A stretch of DNA of 64,000 nucleotides from Mycolicibacterium hodleri (GCF_006439015.1 NZ_RCZG01000005.1:124001-188000), one strand, 5' to 3'. Positions 1-8,004 are shown, counted from the stretch's first letter. Notes: generated by a model not told the origin, from the sequence alone. Numbers and translations are program-made.

Positions 1-138
1 GGGGCGGTAACGGTCGGTCACAATCATCGACCAGGCGCTGCCGGCGGCCGAGAATGGGATCACCGACCTTGGTACGGCGGCTGGTCGCGAACTGACACCC
101 CTTCGATTACCAGGTTCGCAGATACAAGCACTCAGACT

Positions 139-305
139 TTCCCGGATTACCGCCAACTGGGGTTCCGGATCAGACAGCTGTCCGATCCGGAAGATGTTGA
201 GAGTGAGGCGGGCCCATGACCTGTGAGCTCTCAACTAGTCGCGGACGATTCTTGGCTGGGCTGTCCAGAAAGATGCGCGAGTGTCGGCAGAAATGCGGGA
301 AGACC
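139..305. repeat. Palindrome-bearing repeat, copy A
   Basis: Begins with an imperfect inverted repeat. The left arm lies at about 148-178 and the right arm at about 179-206, the latter reading TCCGATCCGG...GTTGAGAG. A downstream block follows (CTCTCAACTAGTCGCGGA, then CTGTCCAGAAA and GCGAGTGT) that recurs in the same order in copy B at 906-1090. The palindrome type resembles recombinase or transposase recognition DNA, which is inference. It encodes nothing recognisable. Confidence 0.6.
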
Positions 306-534
306 GGAGAGTGCCGGATCAGCTCCGAAAGTGTGTCTATCGCAATCGCCACAGGGGAGGGGTGCCATAACCGGTGCTGAGCAACGAAAGCCAATGTGGG
401 TAACGTAACTGGTGCTTCACGGCGATCGTGTGTCGGCTGCCGAGGAGGATCTCATGAATAATCAACGTTATCTATTATTTCTGCGAGATGTGTTGCGCAA
501 CTGTGTGGTAGCTGGCTGAATTCGGGGGAGGAAG

Positions 535-547
535 CGTCACAGTGACG
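535..547. repeat. 13-base perfect palindrome, copy 1
   Basis: CGTCACAGTGACG is a perfect palindrome around a central A. The same motif on the other strand occurs at 4046-4058, and a one-arm variant at 3888-3900. It could be a dimeric regulator operator or part of the local repeat family. No strong gene start depends on it. Confidence 0.45.
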
Positions 548-905
548 AAACTAGGGGCGTCTGGCGGGTTCGCTCCTCAGCAGCTCCACGCATCGGTTTC
601 CGCTCGCCAGTCGCGAAGTGTGTCCTCATCCGCGTCCTTGAAGGCGGCCGCGACCGCAGCCAGTCGGAGACTCCGGTCCAAGCTCTCCATTGCGGTCTCG
701 GCACGTCCAGCAGGTCCCGTCATGTCCTCAGTCCGTTCCGTTTTGGGGGTGCGCTTTGGGGCCCAGCGTCAACCATCAAACCGTTGATGTCCATGATTCC
801 AAGTATGCGCGAACACAGGGCTGGCTGAACAAGAATATTCGACGAAAGATGTTCGCAGTGTCAGGTTTTCGCAGAATCGAGGCTAGGCCGGACAACACCC
901 ATGTA

Positions 906-1090
906 TTCCCGGATTACTATCAACATTTCCCGGATCGGACAAGCCCGTTGTCCGATCCCGGACATGTTGAGAGTAAGGCGAGTCTGTGACCCCTGAGCTC
1001 TCAACTGGTCGCGGAAGATTCTTTGCCCGGGTTGTCCAGAAACACGTGCGAGTGTGGCCATAAATCCAGGAAGACCTCAACGTGCCGACA
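906..1090. repeat. Palindrome-bearing repeat, copy B
   Basis: Positions 914-942 and 948-976 form a 29-base inverted repeat with only four mismatches and a 5-base GCCCG spacer, with outer ends TTACT/AGTAA and inner ends CGGATCGGACAA. The following block to about 1090 matches copy A at roughly 70-80 percent by eye. It is a direct repeat of 139-305 and lies about 160 bases upstream of the secreted-protein start. Confidence 0.65.
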
Positions 1091-1247
1091 CTGCGAAGTA
1101 TTGCCTGGTGTGGATATCGGGCCTCCACTTCGCTGTGGACACGTCAACGATATGCCCGCTCGGGAGGGATACCGGGAAGTGCGTCCGCAACCTGCCCGGG
1201 TACGGATAGGCTGCACGTGCTGTCGAGGGTCGTGGAGGGGTAAAGAG

Positions 1248-2282
1248 ATGACGAAGGCAAAGGCGGCGCTGGTCGGCCGCGTTGGTGGTTTTGCGGTTGC
1301 GCTCGGGGTCGGTGCGGCCATCGGAACCGCAGTTGCCGCACCAGCGTGGGCCTCGCCCGGGGATTCTCATTCATCGTCAACGGCTTCGGTCTCGTCGCCC
1401 ACGGATTCTCATTCATCGTCAACGGCTTCGGTCTCATCGTCAACGGCTTCGGTCGACGCGAAGCCCCGCCAAGCTCACTCCAGGGCCTCGGTGGTGCGGC
1501 CGGCGCACGTCGACGCGGCTGCCGCGGCCCGGTCAGGTGCGACGGCACCCGCGCGGTACAAGCCGAGGATCGGTGCCGTCAAGGCACTTGCTGCTATGAA
1601 AACCGTTCCTGCGCAACCAGTTAAGCCATCGAAGCCGGCTCCCGTGCAGATTGCGGTCACTGCTTCGGCGGCGGCTCGCGACGTGGAACAGCATGCGCCT
1701 GCAAGGGCTGCGGCCAAGTCCGTCGCTGCCACCGCGGCCAATCAGAACACCCAGGATTTCGGTCTTCTGAACAAGTTCGTGATCTTCAAAAACATACCGT
1801 TCAGTTTCCCAAGAACTCCGGCATTCTTCGTCAAGAATGTGACCGGCAGTGCGATGTTCACCGAGAAGTCGATCTATGACCTGCAGTCGGTGGATCAGTA
1901 CGATTGGAATAAGCTGACGGGAATCTCGTTCAACTTCCTGCGGCCGGACCAGAACGCCCTCATGGTGGCGTGGCGATACAACGTCAATGACAATGACTTC
2001 GAGATCGCGCCGTACTACAACGTGGACCTGGCCCGAATACTGCCTAACGACCAGACTGAGGTCATCAAAATGCCGATCGGCGAACCATTCGATTTCACAG
2101 TCGATTACACCGGGATCACACTGACGTACGAGGATCAGTCAGTGTTCAAGCCCATCCCGGCAAATCTTCCGACGAACCAATTGACGGCCTTTCGAATCCA
2201 GCCGTGGTTCGGGGGTACGAGCCTTCCACCGAACACGCTGAGCCTTTACCTGAAGACCAACCGCTGGTGGCATTCAATTTAA
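1248..2282 (+). CDS. Exported repeat-containing protein of unknown function
   Basis: A 344-residue protein. I take the ATG at 1248 because a GGAGGGG ribosome site lies just upstream and a signal peptide follows at once; the frame itself stays open to 1023. Residues 1-35 form a positively charged start, an Ala/Gly/Val-rich core and a cleavage site after APAWA. Residues 36-70 are a low-complexity Ser/Thr stretch built from a DSHSSSTASVSS unit repeated in the DNA. An Ala/Pro-rich linker follows to about 175. The C-terminal ~170 residues look folded (DFGLLNKFVIF, WRYNVNDNDFEI, FRIQPWFGG) and probably form a beta-rich surface domain. I do not recognise the family. Mycobacteria have many exported proteins of this plan; function is unknown. 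Confidence 0.75.
   Translation: MTKAKAALVGRVGGFAVALGVGAAIGTAVAAPAWASPGDSHSSSTASVSSPTDSHSSSTASVSSSTASVDAKPRQAHSRASVVRPAHVDAAAAARSGATAPARYKPRIGAVKALAAMKTVPAQPVKPSKPAPVQIAVTASAAARDVEQHAPARAAAKSVAATAANQNTQDFGLLNKFVIFKNIPFSFPRTPAFFVKNVTGSAMFTEKSIYDLQSVDQYDWNKLTGISFNFLRPDQNALMVAWRYNVNDNDFEIAPYYNVDLARILPNDQTEVIKMPIGEPFDFTVDYTGITLTYEDQSVFKPIPANLPTNQLTAFRIQPWFGGTSLPPNTLSLYLKTNRWWHSI
1362..1452 (+). repeat. Tandem in-gene repeat (DSHSSSTASVSS units)
   Basis: A unit of about 42 bases beginning GATTCTCATTCATCGTCAAC occurs twice (from 1362 and 1404), followed by a third partial copy (TCATCGTCAACGGCTTCGGT). The unit encodes the Ser/Thr-rich linker after the signal peptide. Such tandem repeats can change copy number by slippage. 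Confidence 0.8.
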
Positions 2283-2333
2283 GTGTCATGCAGTAGCTTT
2301 GACGGTTGCGAGAGAATTCCGTTGCTGTCGGGA

Positions 2334-2876
2334 TTAGTCGATGTGGCTGGGCTCTGGTGGGACGATCATCTTCGGTAGTGGCGTGAGCTTCAGCATCACG
2401 GCATTTAGTTGGGCACGTACCGTGTCGCTCAGTGCGGAAGACTTTGATCTCGTGCTTCCGCGCAGCAGCGTCCGCACGGTTGTGCAAACGTATTCCCTTG
2501 TCCGTCAATGCGACGGCTCGAAGGCGGCGGTCGCCGAGAACGGGACGGCGGACAGCGAGTCCCTTCGCCTCGAGGTCATTGACCAAGGCGGCCACCGATG
2601 CTCTGTCGGCGCCGAGAATTCGGCAATGCGCTGCTGGCTGAGCGGCCCGAAGCTGCGCACCGCACTCATCAAGCCTAGGTGCAGGGTTCGGATGCCGAAC
2701 TTGTTCATCTCGCGGTCGAGTGCCGATGCCATCACGTGTCCGATGCGGCCCAGCACGAAACCAATCCCGCGGTCTGGCGACGTCAACGGGATCGGCTTGG
2801 CGAAGGTTAATGAGGTACTGCGCGGGACCGATCTGCGTCCCAGACCGAGGAGCAGCAATGAGCCGCGCGGGGGCAA
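2334..2876 (-). pseudogene. MarR-family regulator, broken by two frameshifts
   Basis: Three minus-strand frames together rebuild one MarR protein. The first frame (to about 2630) reads GIGFVLGRIGHVMASALDRE...LSQQRIAEF. The second reads GADRASVAALVNDLEAKGL...RRLRAVALTDKG...HEIKVFR, which is the winged-helix recognition part. The third reads LSDTVRAQLNAVMLKLTP and stops at 2334. Breaks lie near 2625-2635 and near 2437. The order and spacing match the MarR fold (dimer helix, helix-turn-helix, wing, C-terminal dimer helix). Each break could be mutation or a base-call error; two breaks in one gene favour real decay. The target is unknown; the neighbours are two exported-protein genes. Confidence 0.8.
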
Positions 2877-3028
2877 CGGCCTTCGGCCACGCTACCGTTC
2901 CAGAGGGCCGGGCCCTGATCTCTGAAGGGCCGCTAAGGCGACGCGCCTGCAACCGGCGCTGTCGACCCGAATCGGCGACGATGGTTTCGACCTTAACGCA
3001 AAAGCCTTCGCGATCAACGAGATTGAGG

Positions 3029-3649
3029 TCACCCGACGCGGGTGGCTGGCGGGTTCCCGTCGGGAATCCCCAGCCGGTTCGGTTGCTCGTCCGTATCCCC
3101 GCGCTGAACGTCGTTGCCGACCGGTGGAGAGACGACCGGTCCGGGGGAGTTGGGGACAAGGGGGGGCGGCCACACGAACTCCTGCATGGTGTCGCCGGCG
3201 GGCCACGGTGTGTCGGACGGTGCGGAGGGCGCGACGCCGATCGGGTTGCAGCGGCCCGCAACCATGGGCTTGTTCCAGGCGCCGACTGGGTTGGGCTGCT
3301 CGGCGAGGTAACGCTGGTCGGGGCACCGCCAGCTCGACGACCACGCTCCGCCGCCGAAGGTGAGGCCGCCCCCGACGTTGTTGCTGCCGCCATCATTTGT
3401 GAAATTTGCGCCGGTGTTGAAGGCGGCGTCCAGCGTCAGCGCCTCCTGGTGCAGATGCGCGCCGTTTATCTCGCGCGGAAAGTCGCACGCGAAGAGCACG
3501 CCGATGACGATCGCGACGTCGGCGCGCACGTAGTAGCCGGTTGCCGGATAGCCGCAGCTTGTCGGCACGTCGGCGCGAGCCGGTGCTACTGCGACGAGGC
3601 CTAACATGAGAGCCGTCGTGATGCTCCCGGCGGCGATCCAACGCTTCAC
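3029..3649 (-). CDS. Small exported protein, unknown function
   Basis: A 206-residue protein with a GTG start at 3649 and a clean signal peptide (positively charged MKRWIA, hydrophobic core, cleavage after APARA near residue 26). The mature part has several cysteines, a Gly/Asn-rich middle (NDGGSNNVGGGLTFGGG) and a Pro-rich tail (PPPLVPNSPGPVVSPP). I do not recognise a family. The composition fits a secreted or wall-associated mycobacterial protein. It stands alone on the minus strand, downstream (in its own direction) of an 830-base gene-free stretch. Confidence 0.7.
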   Translation of the reverse strand: MKRWIAAGSITTALMLGLVAVAPARADVPTSCGYPATGYYVRADVAIVIGVLFACDFPREINGAHLHQEALTLDAAFNTGANFTNDGGSNNVGGGLTFGGGAWSSSWRCPDQRYLAEQPNPVGAWNKPMVAGRCNPIGVAPSAPSDTPWPAGDTMQEFVWPPPLVPNSPGPVVSPPVGNDVQRGDTDEQPNRLGIPDGNPPATRVG

Positions 3650-3887
3650 GACTCAGCATCCCATGGACTCATGGGGTCGGGAGTGACCGGGTCGATGACG
3701 TCACCATCTCGCAACCCCAACACGCCTACGAGTCATACCAATCGGCGTTGGTCGCACCAGTGTCGCACCCGACGCGGCGCGGGTGGCGTCAATGTTCGGT
3801 CAGCCGCGGAGACGATCGCCGAATTCGCCCGGCGCCGTCGCCACGCATTCCTCTGAAGTGTCAAAGCTGTTTGTAGGCAACGGTATT

Positions 3888-3900
3888 CGTCATAGTGACG
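3888..3900. repeat. 13-base palindrome, copy 2
   Basis: CGTCATAGTGACG, a near-perfect palindrome differing by one or two bases from the copies at 535-547 and 4046-4058. Confidence 0.4.
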
Positions 3901-4045
3901 TATCCCCGACGAATGGGGCGGCAGGTGTCAGGGGAGGCGGGTGCGCCCCGAGCGACGGCGGCCGCGTGGGGCATGTGCCGGGGCGGGTCCATCCGGCGCG
4001 GATGCCGCACGACTGCACCGCGCTACAGGTTCAATGTTCTGAAAT

Positions 4046-4058
4046 CGTCACTGTGACG
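4046..4058. repeat. 13-base perfect palindrome, copy 3
   Basis: CGTCACTGTGACG, the reverse complement of the copy at 535-547. It lies 158 bases from copy 2. The role is unknown; a dimeric regulator site or a part of the decayed repeat are both possible. Confidence 0.45.
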
Positions 4059-4293
4059 TTTAGTTGACCCGCCAGAGGCGGGGCGCAGGGTTGGCCTTCG
4101 AGGTGTCAGCGTGACACCCAAGGCGGAACGGCAGTGTCCGATCCGCGATTAATTGAGAGCGCGTGGAATCGAGCCCTAGGTATCGCCATGCCGCTGGATT
4201 CGTCCAGGTGATGCGCACAGACCTGGGGCGGACGGCACTGTCAGATGGTCGTGGAACGCAGGCGAGAAGTCGGACAGCTCTCAGGTTTTCCCG

Positions 4294-4323
4294 GATTACT
4301 CTCAACTAGTTCCGGATCGGACA
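4294..4323. repeat. Left arm of the palindromic repeat family
   Basis: Reads ATTACTCTCAACTAGTTCC then GGATCGGACAC. It matches the left arm at 914-942 but has no adjacent right arm; the nearest right-type arm is about 130 bases upstream at 4134-4165 in the opposite arrangement. This suggests a split or rearranged copy. Confidence 0.5.
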
Positions 4324-4454
4324 CCCGTGTGGTGCGAGCAGTTTCGTGAGATCAGGAGCGCACCATTAGCTGGTAACGGTGCGTGCTAGATAGGTGCGAG
4401 TTGTCGCTGATCCCGTAGGTGCGGCCCGACCGAGTGAGGAAATGGACCTCACTC

Positions 4455-4476
4455 GGGTTATACCAGGTTATACTCC
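4455..4476 (+). promoter_or_regulatory. Likely MazE operator (two GGTTATAC direct repeats)
   Basis: Two GGTTATAC units, 11 bases apart, sit directly before the antitoxin ATG at 4481. Ribbon-helix-helix antitoxins usually autorepress at short repeats of this kind overlapping the promoter. The site assignment is inference from position and repetition. Confidence 0.45.
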
Positions 4477-4480
4477 TGCT

Positions 4481-4729
4481 ATGAAGACAGCCATATCCCT
4501 TTCGGACGAGACGTTCGAACGTGTGTCACGTACTGCGAGTGACCTCGGCATGAGTCGATCCGAGTTCTTCGCCCGAGCAGCGCAACGCTACTTGGACGAG
4601 TTGGATGCCCAGTCGCTGACCGGTCAGATCGACAGTGCCCTGGAACGCCTCGACGGCACCGACGAGGCGGAGGCCGCCGCAGTGGCCGTCGGATACCGCG
4701 TGTTGGGTGCCGTGGACGACGAGTGGTGA
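4481..4729 (+). CDS. MazE-like ribbon-helix-helix antitoxin
   Basis: An 82-residue protein with its ATG at 4481, chosen because MKTAISLSDETFERV is the classic start of this antitoxin class; the open frame extends upstream to 4394 without sense. Residues 1-50 form the beta strand and two helices of a ribbon-helix-helix DNA-binding dimer (TAISLSDETF, GMSRSEFFARAAQRYL). Residues 51-82 form the acidic tail that would wrap and block the toxin. The gene overlaps the next start by seven bases, so the pair is translationally coupled. It should neutralise the toxin and autorepress at the GGTTATAC repeats. Confidence 0.88.
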   Translation: MKTAISLSDETFERVSRTASDLGMSRSEFFARAAQRYLDELDAQSLTGQIDSALERLDGTDEAEAAAVAVGYRVLGAVDDEW

Positions 4730-5067
4730 TCAGCCGCGCTGTGCTTTACTGGGCTGACCTTGGGGCGCCGTCCGGCAGTCGGCCAGCCAAGCGCCGTCCC
4801 GTACTGGTGGTCCAGTCCGATCCGTACAACACCAGCCGCCTTGCCACTGTGGTCACCGCGGTGATCACCTCGAACACTGACTTGGCGGCGATGCCCGGCA
4901 ATGTGTTCTTACCTGCCGCCGCGACGGGACTCCCACGCGATTCGGTCGTAAACGTCACGGCGCTCGTTACGCTGAACAAGACGGATCTCACTGACCGGAT
5001 CGGAGAGGTCCCGCCGAGCTTGATGCATGAAGTCGATCGGGGACTTCGCCGCATCCTGGGGTTGTGA
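4723..5067 (+). CDS. MazF-family endoribonuclease toxin
   Basis: A 114-residue protein, the normal length for MazF/PemK. Family marks: YWADLGAPSGSRPAKRRPVL at the start (the conserved GSEPAKRRPVLVVQ loop), then VVTAVITSN, GNVFLPAAATGLPRDSVVNV, and the tail RIGEVPPSLMHEVDRGLRRIL. This class cleaves single-stranded mRNA, or tRNA/rRNA in some mycobacterial members, at short sequences. It starts inside the end of the antitoxin gene, which confirms a two-gene operon. It appears intact; target specificity cannot be read from sequence. Confidence 0.88.
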   Translation: MVISRAVLYWADLGAPSGSRPAKRRPVLVVQSDPYNTSRLATVVTAVITSNTDLAAMPGNVFLPAAATGLPRDSVVNVTALVTLNKTDLTDRIGEVPPSLMHEVDRGLRRILGL

Positions 5068-5113
5068 ACGCCAGATGTCGCGTGATGCCTCAAGGCAGAT
5101 CCATTGCACCACA

Positions 5114-5143
5114 ATGCAACTCGCAAGCTTTAGCTGATAACGA
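5114..5143. repeat. Direct repeat, left copy (ATGCAACTCGCAA...)
   Basis: ATGCAACTCGCAA followed by GCTTTAGCTGATAACGA. The same 13 bases and a similar tail recur at 7907-7940. The two copies bracket the HxlR / oxidoreductase / Gfo-Idh-MocA module, as a transposed or recombined cassette might. Confidence 0.5.
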
Positions 5144-5175
5144 TGGGTGCGAGATTCGGGGGAGGCACGGTTGGC

Positions 5176-5583
5176 CTAAGGCGATGCTGGGGTGAACTCA
5201 CTGATTCGTCGGTCGTAATCGATCCGGGCCGCACGAATCGCATCAACCTGATCATCGGTCCAGCGGGCGAGTGCCTGGACAATTCCCAACAGGCTGAGGC
5301 CCGACTCCGTGAGTGCGTACTCGACCTGCGGCGGCACGCTGGGATGGACGGTCCGCGACACCAGCCCGTCACGTTCCAGACCGCGCAAGGTCGAACTGAG
5401 CATGCGCTGGGTGATCCCGCCGACCACTCGCCGCAATTCGTTGAAACGGCGCGGTCCTGCGCCTAGGCGGCAGATGACGATGACCGACCACTTATCGCCG
5501 ATGCGCCCGAGAATGTCGCGGACGACCTTCGGGCGGTCCTCTTCGTCGTATGTCGCCGTGACCGTAGCGGTCGACTCAAGCAT
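5176..5583 (-). CDS. HxlR-family transcriptional regulator
   Basis: A 135-residue protein from the ATG at 5583 (MLESTATV); the frame could start at 5652 but the extra 23 residues are not family-like. HxlR hallmarks are clear: DKWSVIVICRLGAGPRRFNE, then the winged helix GGITQRMLSSTLRGLERDGL and the wing SRTVHPSVPPQVEYALTESG. These proteins are dimeric repressors or activators, often redox- or electrophile-responsive, controlling a divergent oxidoreductase. That is the layout here: the quinone-oxidoreductase-like gene starts divergently at 5722 and a palindrome lies between. Confidence 0.88.
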   Translation of the reverse strand: MLESTATVTATYDEEDRPKVVRDILGRIGDKWSVIVICRLGAGPRRFNELRRVVGGITQRMLSSTLRGLERDGLVSRTVHPSVPPQVEYALTESGLSLLGIVQALARWTDDQVDAIRAARIDYDRRISEFTPASP

Positions 5584-5672
5584 CGAGCCACTTCTTGGCG
5601 ACGGTTCCCGCGGTGATACCAGCGCACATAAAACTGCCTTCTTCCCAAGCATTACAAACCAGTCGATGATCT

Positions 5673-5691
5673 AGGTATCGATTGAATACCT
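5673..5691. promoter_or_regulatory. Probable HxlR operator (AGGTAT-N7-ATACCT)
   Basis: A perfect inverted repeat, AGGTAT and ATACCT with a 7-base spacer, in the divergent region between the HxlR gene and the oxidoreductase gene. Its symmetry and position suit a dimeric winged-helix regulator controlling both promoters. This is inference. Confidence 0.6.
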
Positions 5692-5721
5692 ACCCGCTAC
5701 CCTTCCACCTAGGAGCATGAC

Positions 5722-6684
5722 ATGAAAGCGGTCGTCATCACGAAATACGGCGGACCCGACGTCTTGGAGCTTGCAAACGTTCCGGAGCCCCACGCCGGGC
5801 GTGGTCAGTTACGCGTACGAGTGCACGCAGCAGCGGTCAATCCGGCCGACGTCCTCTTCCGCGTCGGGGATATCGACGCCGCGTTGAACGACGACGTTCC
5901 GCGCCCCTATCGCCCGGGAATGGACGTCGCCGGGATTCTCGACGAAATCGGCGAGGACGCCGACACCGACCTGCGCGTCGGTGAACGGGTGATGGCCATG
6001 GTCGTTCCAATCGATCCCTCTGGCGGTGCCTACGCCGAGTTCGTGGTGCTACAGCCCCAACAGGTCACCCGGGCCCCAGCTGGCTCCGACCACGCCCACG
6101 CCGCGACCGTACCGATGAATGGCCTGACTGCACGACACGCGCTCGACGTCCTGGATCTCCCGCCGGATGCCTGGATCGCCGTCACGGGTGCCGCTGGCGC
6201 CGTCGGCGGCTATGTAGTCGAACTCGCGAAGGCTGACGGGCTGCACGTGGTCGCAGACGCCGGTCCGACCGATCGCGACTTGGTGAGCAGCTTCGGCGCC
6301 GACATCGTGGTGCCGCGAGGTGACGGTATCGCCGAACGGATCCGCTCGGCGATACCCGGCGGAGTCGACGCGGTGATCGATACTGCACTGTCGGGCGCGG
6401 AGATAGAGCCCGTACTGCGTCCCGGCGGCCAACTAGCCATTCTGCGCAAACCCGGCGAGCGGGGCATGCAGGAGTTACCTGCTCGCGAAGACATCGAGGT
6501 GCGTGACGTGTGGGTGCCCGAGTACCGGCTAGCACACGACAAGCTCGACGGTCTTCGCCGTCTTGCCGAGGAGAAGAAACTCACCATGCGCGTAGCCCAC
6601 GTGTATCCCGCAGCCCAGGCCCCCGAAGCCCATCGCCGAATCGAAGCCGGCGGTGTACGTGGCCGCCTCGTTCTGGAGTTCTGA
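5722..6684 (+). CDS. Zinc-free MDR-family NADPH:quinone oxidoreductase-like enzyme
   Basis: A 320-residue medium-chain dehydrogenase/reductase. The N-terminal GroES-like domain (MKAVVITKYGGPDVLEL, AAAVNPADVLFRVGDI, RPGMDVAGIL) lacks the cysteine zinc ligands, as in quinone reductases. The Rossmann part has VTGAAGAVGGYVVELAKADG near residue 153. The enzyme would use NAD(P)H to reduce quinones or enones. It is divergent from the HxlR gene and 33 bases before the next gene, so probably the first gene of a two-gene transcript. Substrate unknown. Confidence 0.85.
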   Translation: MKAVVITKYGGPDVLELANVPEPHAGRGQLRVRVHAAAVNPADVLFRVGDIDAALNDDVPRPYRPGMDVAGILDEIGEDADTDLRVGERVMAMVVPIDPSGGAYAEFVVLQPQQVTRAPAGSDHAHAATVPMNGLTARHALDVLDLPPDAWIAVTGAAGAVGGYVVELAKADGLHVVADAGPTDRDLVSSFGADIVVPRGDGIAERIRSAIPGGVDAVIDTALSGAEIEPVLRPGGQLAILRKPGERGMQELPAREDIEVRDVWVPEYRLAHDKLDGLRRLAEEKKLTMRVAHVYPAAQAPEAHRRIEAGGVRGRLVLEF

Positions 6685-6717
6685 CATGCGCTCAAAATTC
6701 TGCAAGGCGGTGCTCTC

Positions 6718-7797
6718 ATGACGAACATAGGCGTCGGCATCATCGGCGCCAGCCCCGGCGGAGCGAGTTGGGCCGCCGCCTCGCATATCCCAGCGTTGCG
6801 CGCGGTGAACGGATTCGAGTTGAAAGCCGTTGCCACCAGCCGTCGTTCGTCAGCGGACGCAGCAGCATCAGCGTGGGCAGTCGATGCGTACGACGACCCA
6901 CGCTTCCTGATCGATCATCCCGGTGTTGACCTCGTAGTCATCGCGGTCAAAGTCACCCAACACCGCGATCTCGTGGAGCAAGCTCTGACCGCCGGCAAGA
7001 TGGTGTATTGCGAATGGCCACTTGGCGCGAGCCTCACCGAAGCCGAGCACCTGGCGGAACTTGCCGCGACCGCCGGCATCAGGACCGTCATCGGACTGCA
7101 AGCCAGGTTCGCACCCGCCGTGCAGCACATGAAGCAACTGGTCGACGATGGATATCTCGGCGACGTCCTCGCAACGACGATGAGCGGCTCGGGCATCGCC
7201 TGGGGCCCAACGACCGATCGCGCCCACGCGTATATGTTCGACGCCGCAAGCGGCGCAAACACTCTCACCGTCCCCGCCGGTCATGCTCTGGACGCGCTGA
7301 CGTACGTTCTCGGGGACACCACCCGCGTGACCGCCACCCTGGGTGTCGGACGCAAACGAGTGGCCGTCCTCGACGAGGGCACGACCATCCCGGTTACGGC
7401 CGCCGATCAGGTCGCCATCACCGCCGCGCTGAGCTCCGGCGCAACTGTGTCCGTCTTCTATCGTGGCGGCCGATCGCGAGCGGGCGATCTGCGGTGGGAG
7501 ATCAACGGCACCGACGGGGATCTTCTGCTGACCAGTCCTTCGCCCAACGGGAACATCCAGACCACCGATCTGATCTTGACGGGCGGGACCGGCGACGCAG
7601 ACACGGTGCGACCCATCCAGGTAACGCATCGGGCCGAACTCTCGGCATTACCAACCGGGCCCGCCCAGAACGTCGCCGGACTCTACGCTGCCTTGGCCGA
7701 GGACCTGGCCGACGGCAGCCAGCGCGTACCGGACTTCGCACGCGCTGTCGTGATGCACCGTCTGCTTGCAGACATCGAATCCCAGGCAACGACTTAA
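6718..7797 (+). CDS. Gfo/Idh/MocA-family oxidoreductase
   Basis: A 359-residue protein with an N-terminal Rossmann fold (VGIIGASPGGASWAAASHIP), the cofactor-domain strands VDLVVIAVKVTQHRDLVEQA and MVYCEWPLGASLTEAEHLAE, and a C-terminal alpha/beta domain (AGHALDALTYVLGD). The EKP motif of sugar dehydrogenases appears as EWP, a common variant. Family members oxidise or reduce sugars, inositols or related alcohols with NAD(P). It follows the quinone-reductase-like gene closely and is probably co-induced by the HxlR system. The substrate cannot be inferred. Confidence 0.85.
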   Translation: MTNIGVGIIGASPGGASWAAASHIPALRAVNGFELKAVATSRRSSADAAASAWAVDAYDDPRFLIDHPGVDLVVIAVKVTQHRDLVEQALTAGKMVYCEWPLGASLTEAEHLAELAATAGIRTVIGLQARFAPAVQHMKQLVDDGYLGDVLATTMSGSGIAWGPTTDRAHAYMFDAASGANTLTVPAGHALDALTYVLGDTTRVTATLGVGRKRVAVLDEGTTIPVTAADQVAITAALSSGATVSVFYRGGRSRAGDLRWEINGTDGDLLLTSPSPNGNIQTTDLILTGGTGDADTVRPIQVTHRAELSALPTGPAQNVAGLYAALAEDLADGSQRVPDFARAVVMHRLLADIESQATT

Positions 7798-7906
7798 ACC
7801 TAGACCGCGGATACCCATTGGTGAACTAGACGAACCGGCCGATGAGCTCCTCGCTGAGGCGACTTCGGGAAGTCCGATGATCACCGGGCACGGCGCCTTT
7901 CGTTAG

Positions 7907-7940
7907 ATGCAACTCGCAACCTTTTCTTGCCGATAAGCGA
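7907..7940. repeat. Direct repeat, right copy (ATGCAACTCGCAA...)
   Basis: ATGCAACTCGCAA followed by CCTTTTCTTGCCGATAAGCGA, in the same orientation as 5114-5143. Thirteen bases match perfectly and the tail is similar with small gaps. Confidence 0.5.
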
Positions 7941-8004
7941 CATTATGTCAAGTAAACGGGTCGCCGTATTCATCAGATGAATCACGGACGTTTTGAGCGT
8001 CTCC

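Larger units (their letters stand above)
1..1247. other. Left-edge gene-free stretch with repeats
   Basis: I see no convincing gene in this 1.2 kb. Open frames here (for example 542-787, GTG start) have no recognisable domain and no ribosome site worth trusting. The stretch carries two diverged copies of a roughly 170-base repeat (about 139-305 and 906-1090), each starting with a long imperfect palindrome, and a perfect 13-base palindrome at 535-547. It looks like decayed mobile DNA upstream of a secreted-protein gene. Confidence 0.5.
3650..4480. other. Gene-free stretch with palindromes and repeat arms
   Basis: No supported gene. It contains the palindromes 3888-3900 and 4046-4058 (CGTCA-N3-TGACG type), an inverted repeat GTGTCA-GCG-TGACAC at about 4104-4118, and two separated arms of the left-edge palindrome family: a right-type arm at about 4134-4165 (TGTCCGATCC...TTGAGAG) and a left-type arm at about 4294-4323 (ATTACTCTCAACTAGTTCC). 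The MazE/MazF promoter lies at its right end. Confidence 0.5.

Noticed and set aside
542..787. 81-residue open frame near the left end
   Set aside because: Ser/Ala/Arg-rich composition, no family features, in a repeat-rich gene desert.
1362..1452. Short tandem repeat as a CRISPR or att site
   Set aside because: It is contiguous and in frame, encoding a Ser/Thr linker of the exported protein.
2146..3396. 416-residue minus-strand open frame
   Set aside because: It strings together antisense of an exported-protein gene with part of a frameshifted MarR gene; only the MarR section makes sense.
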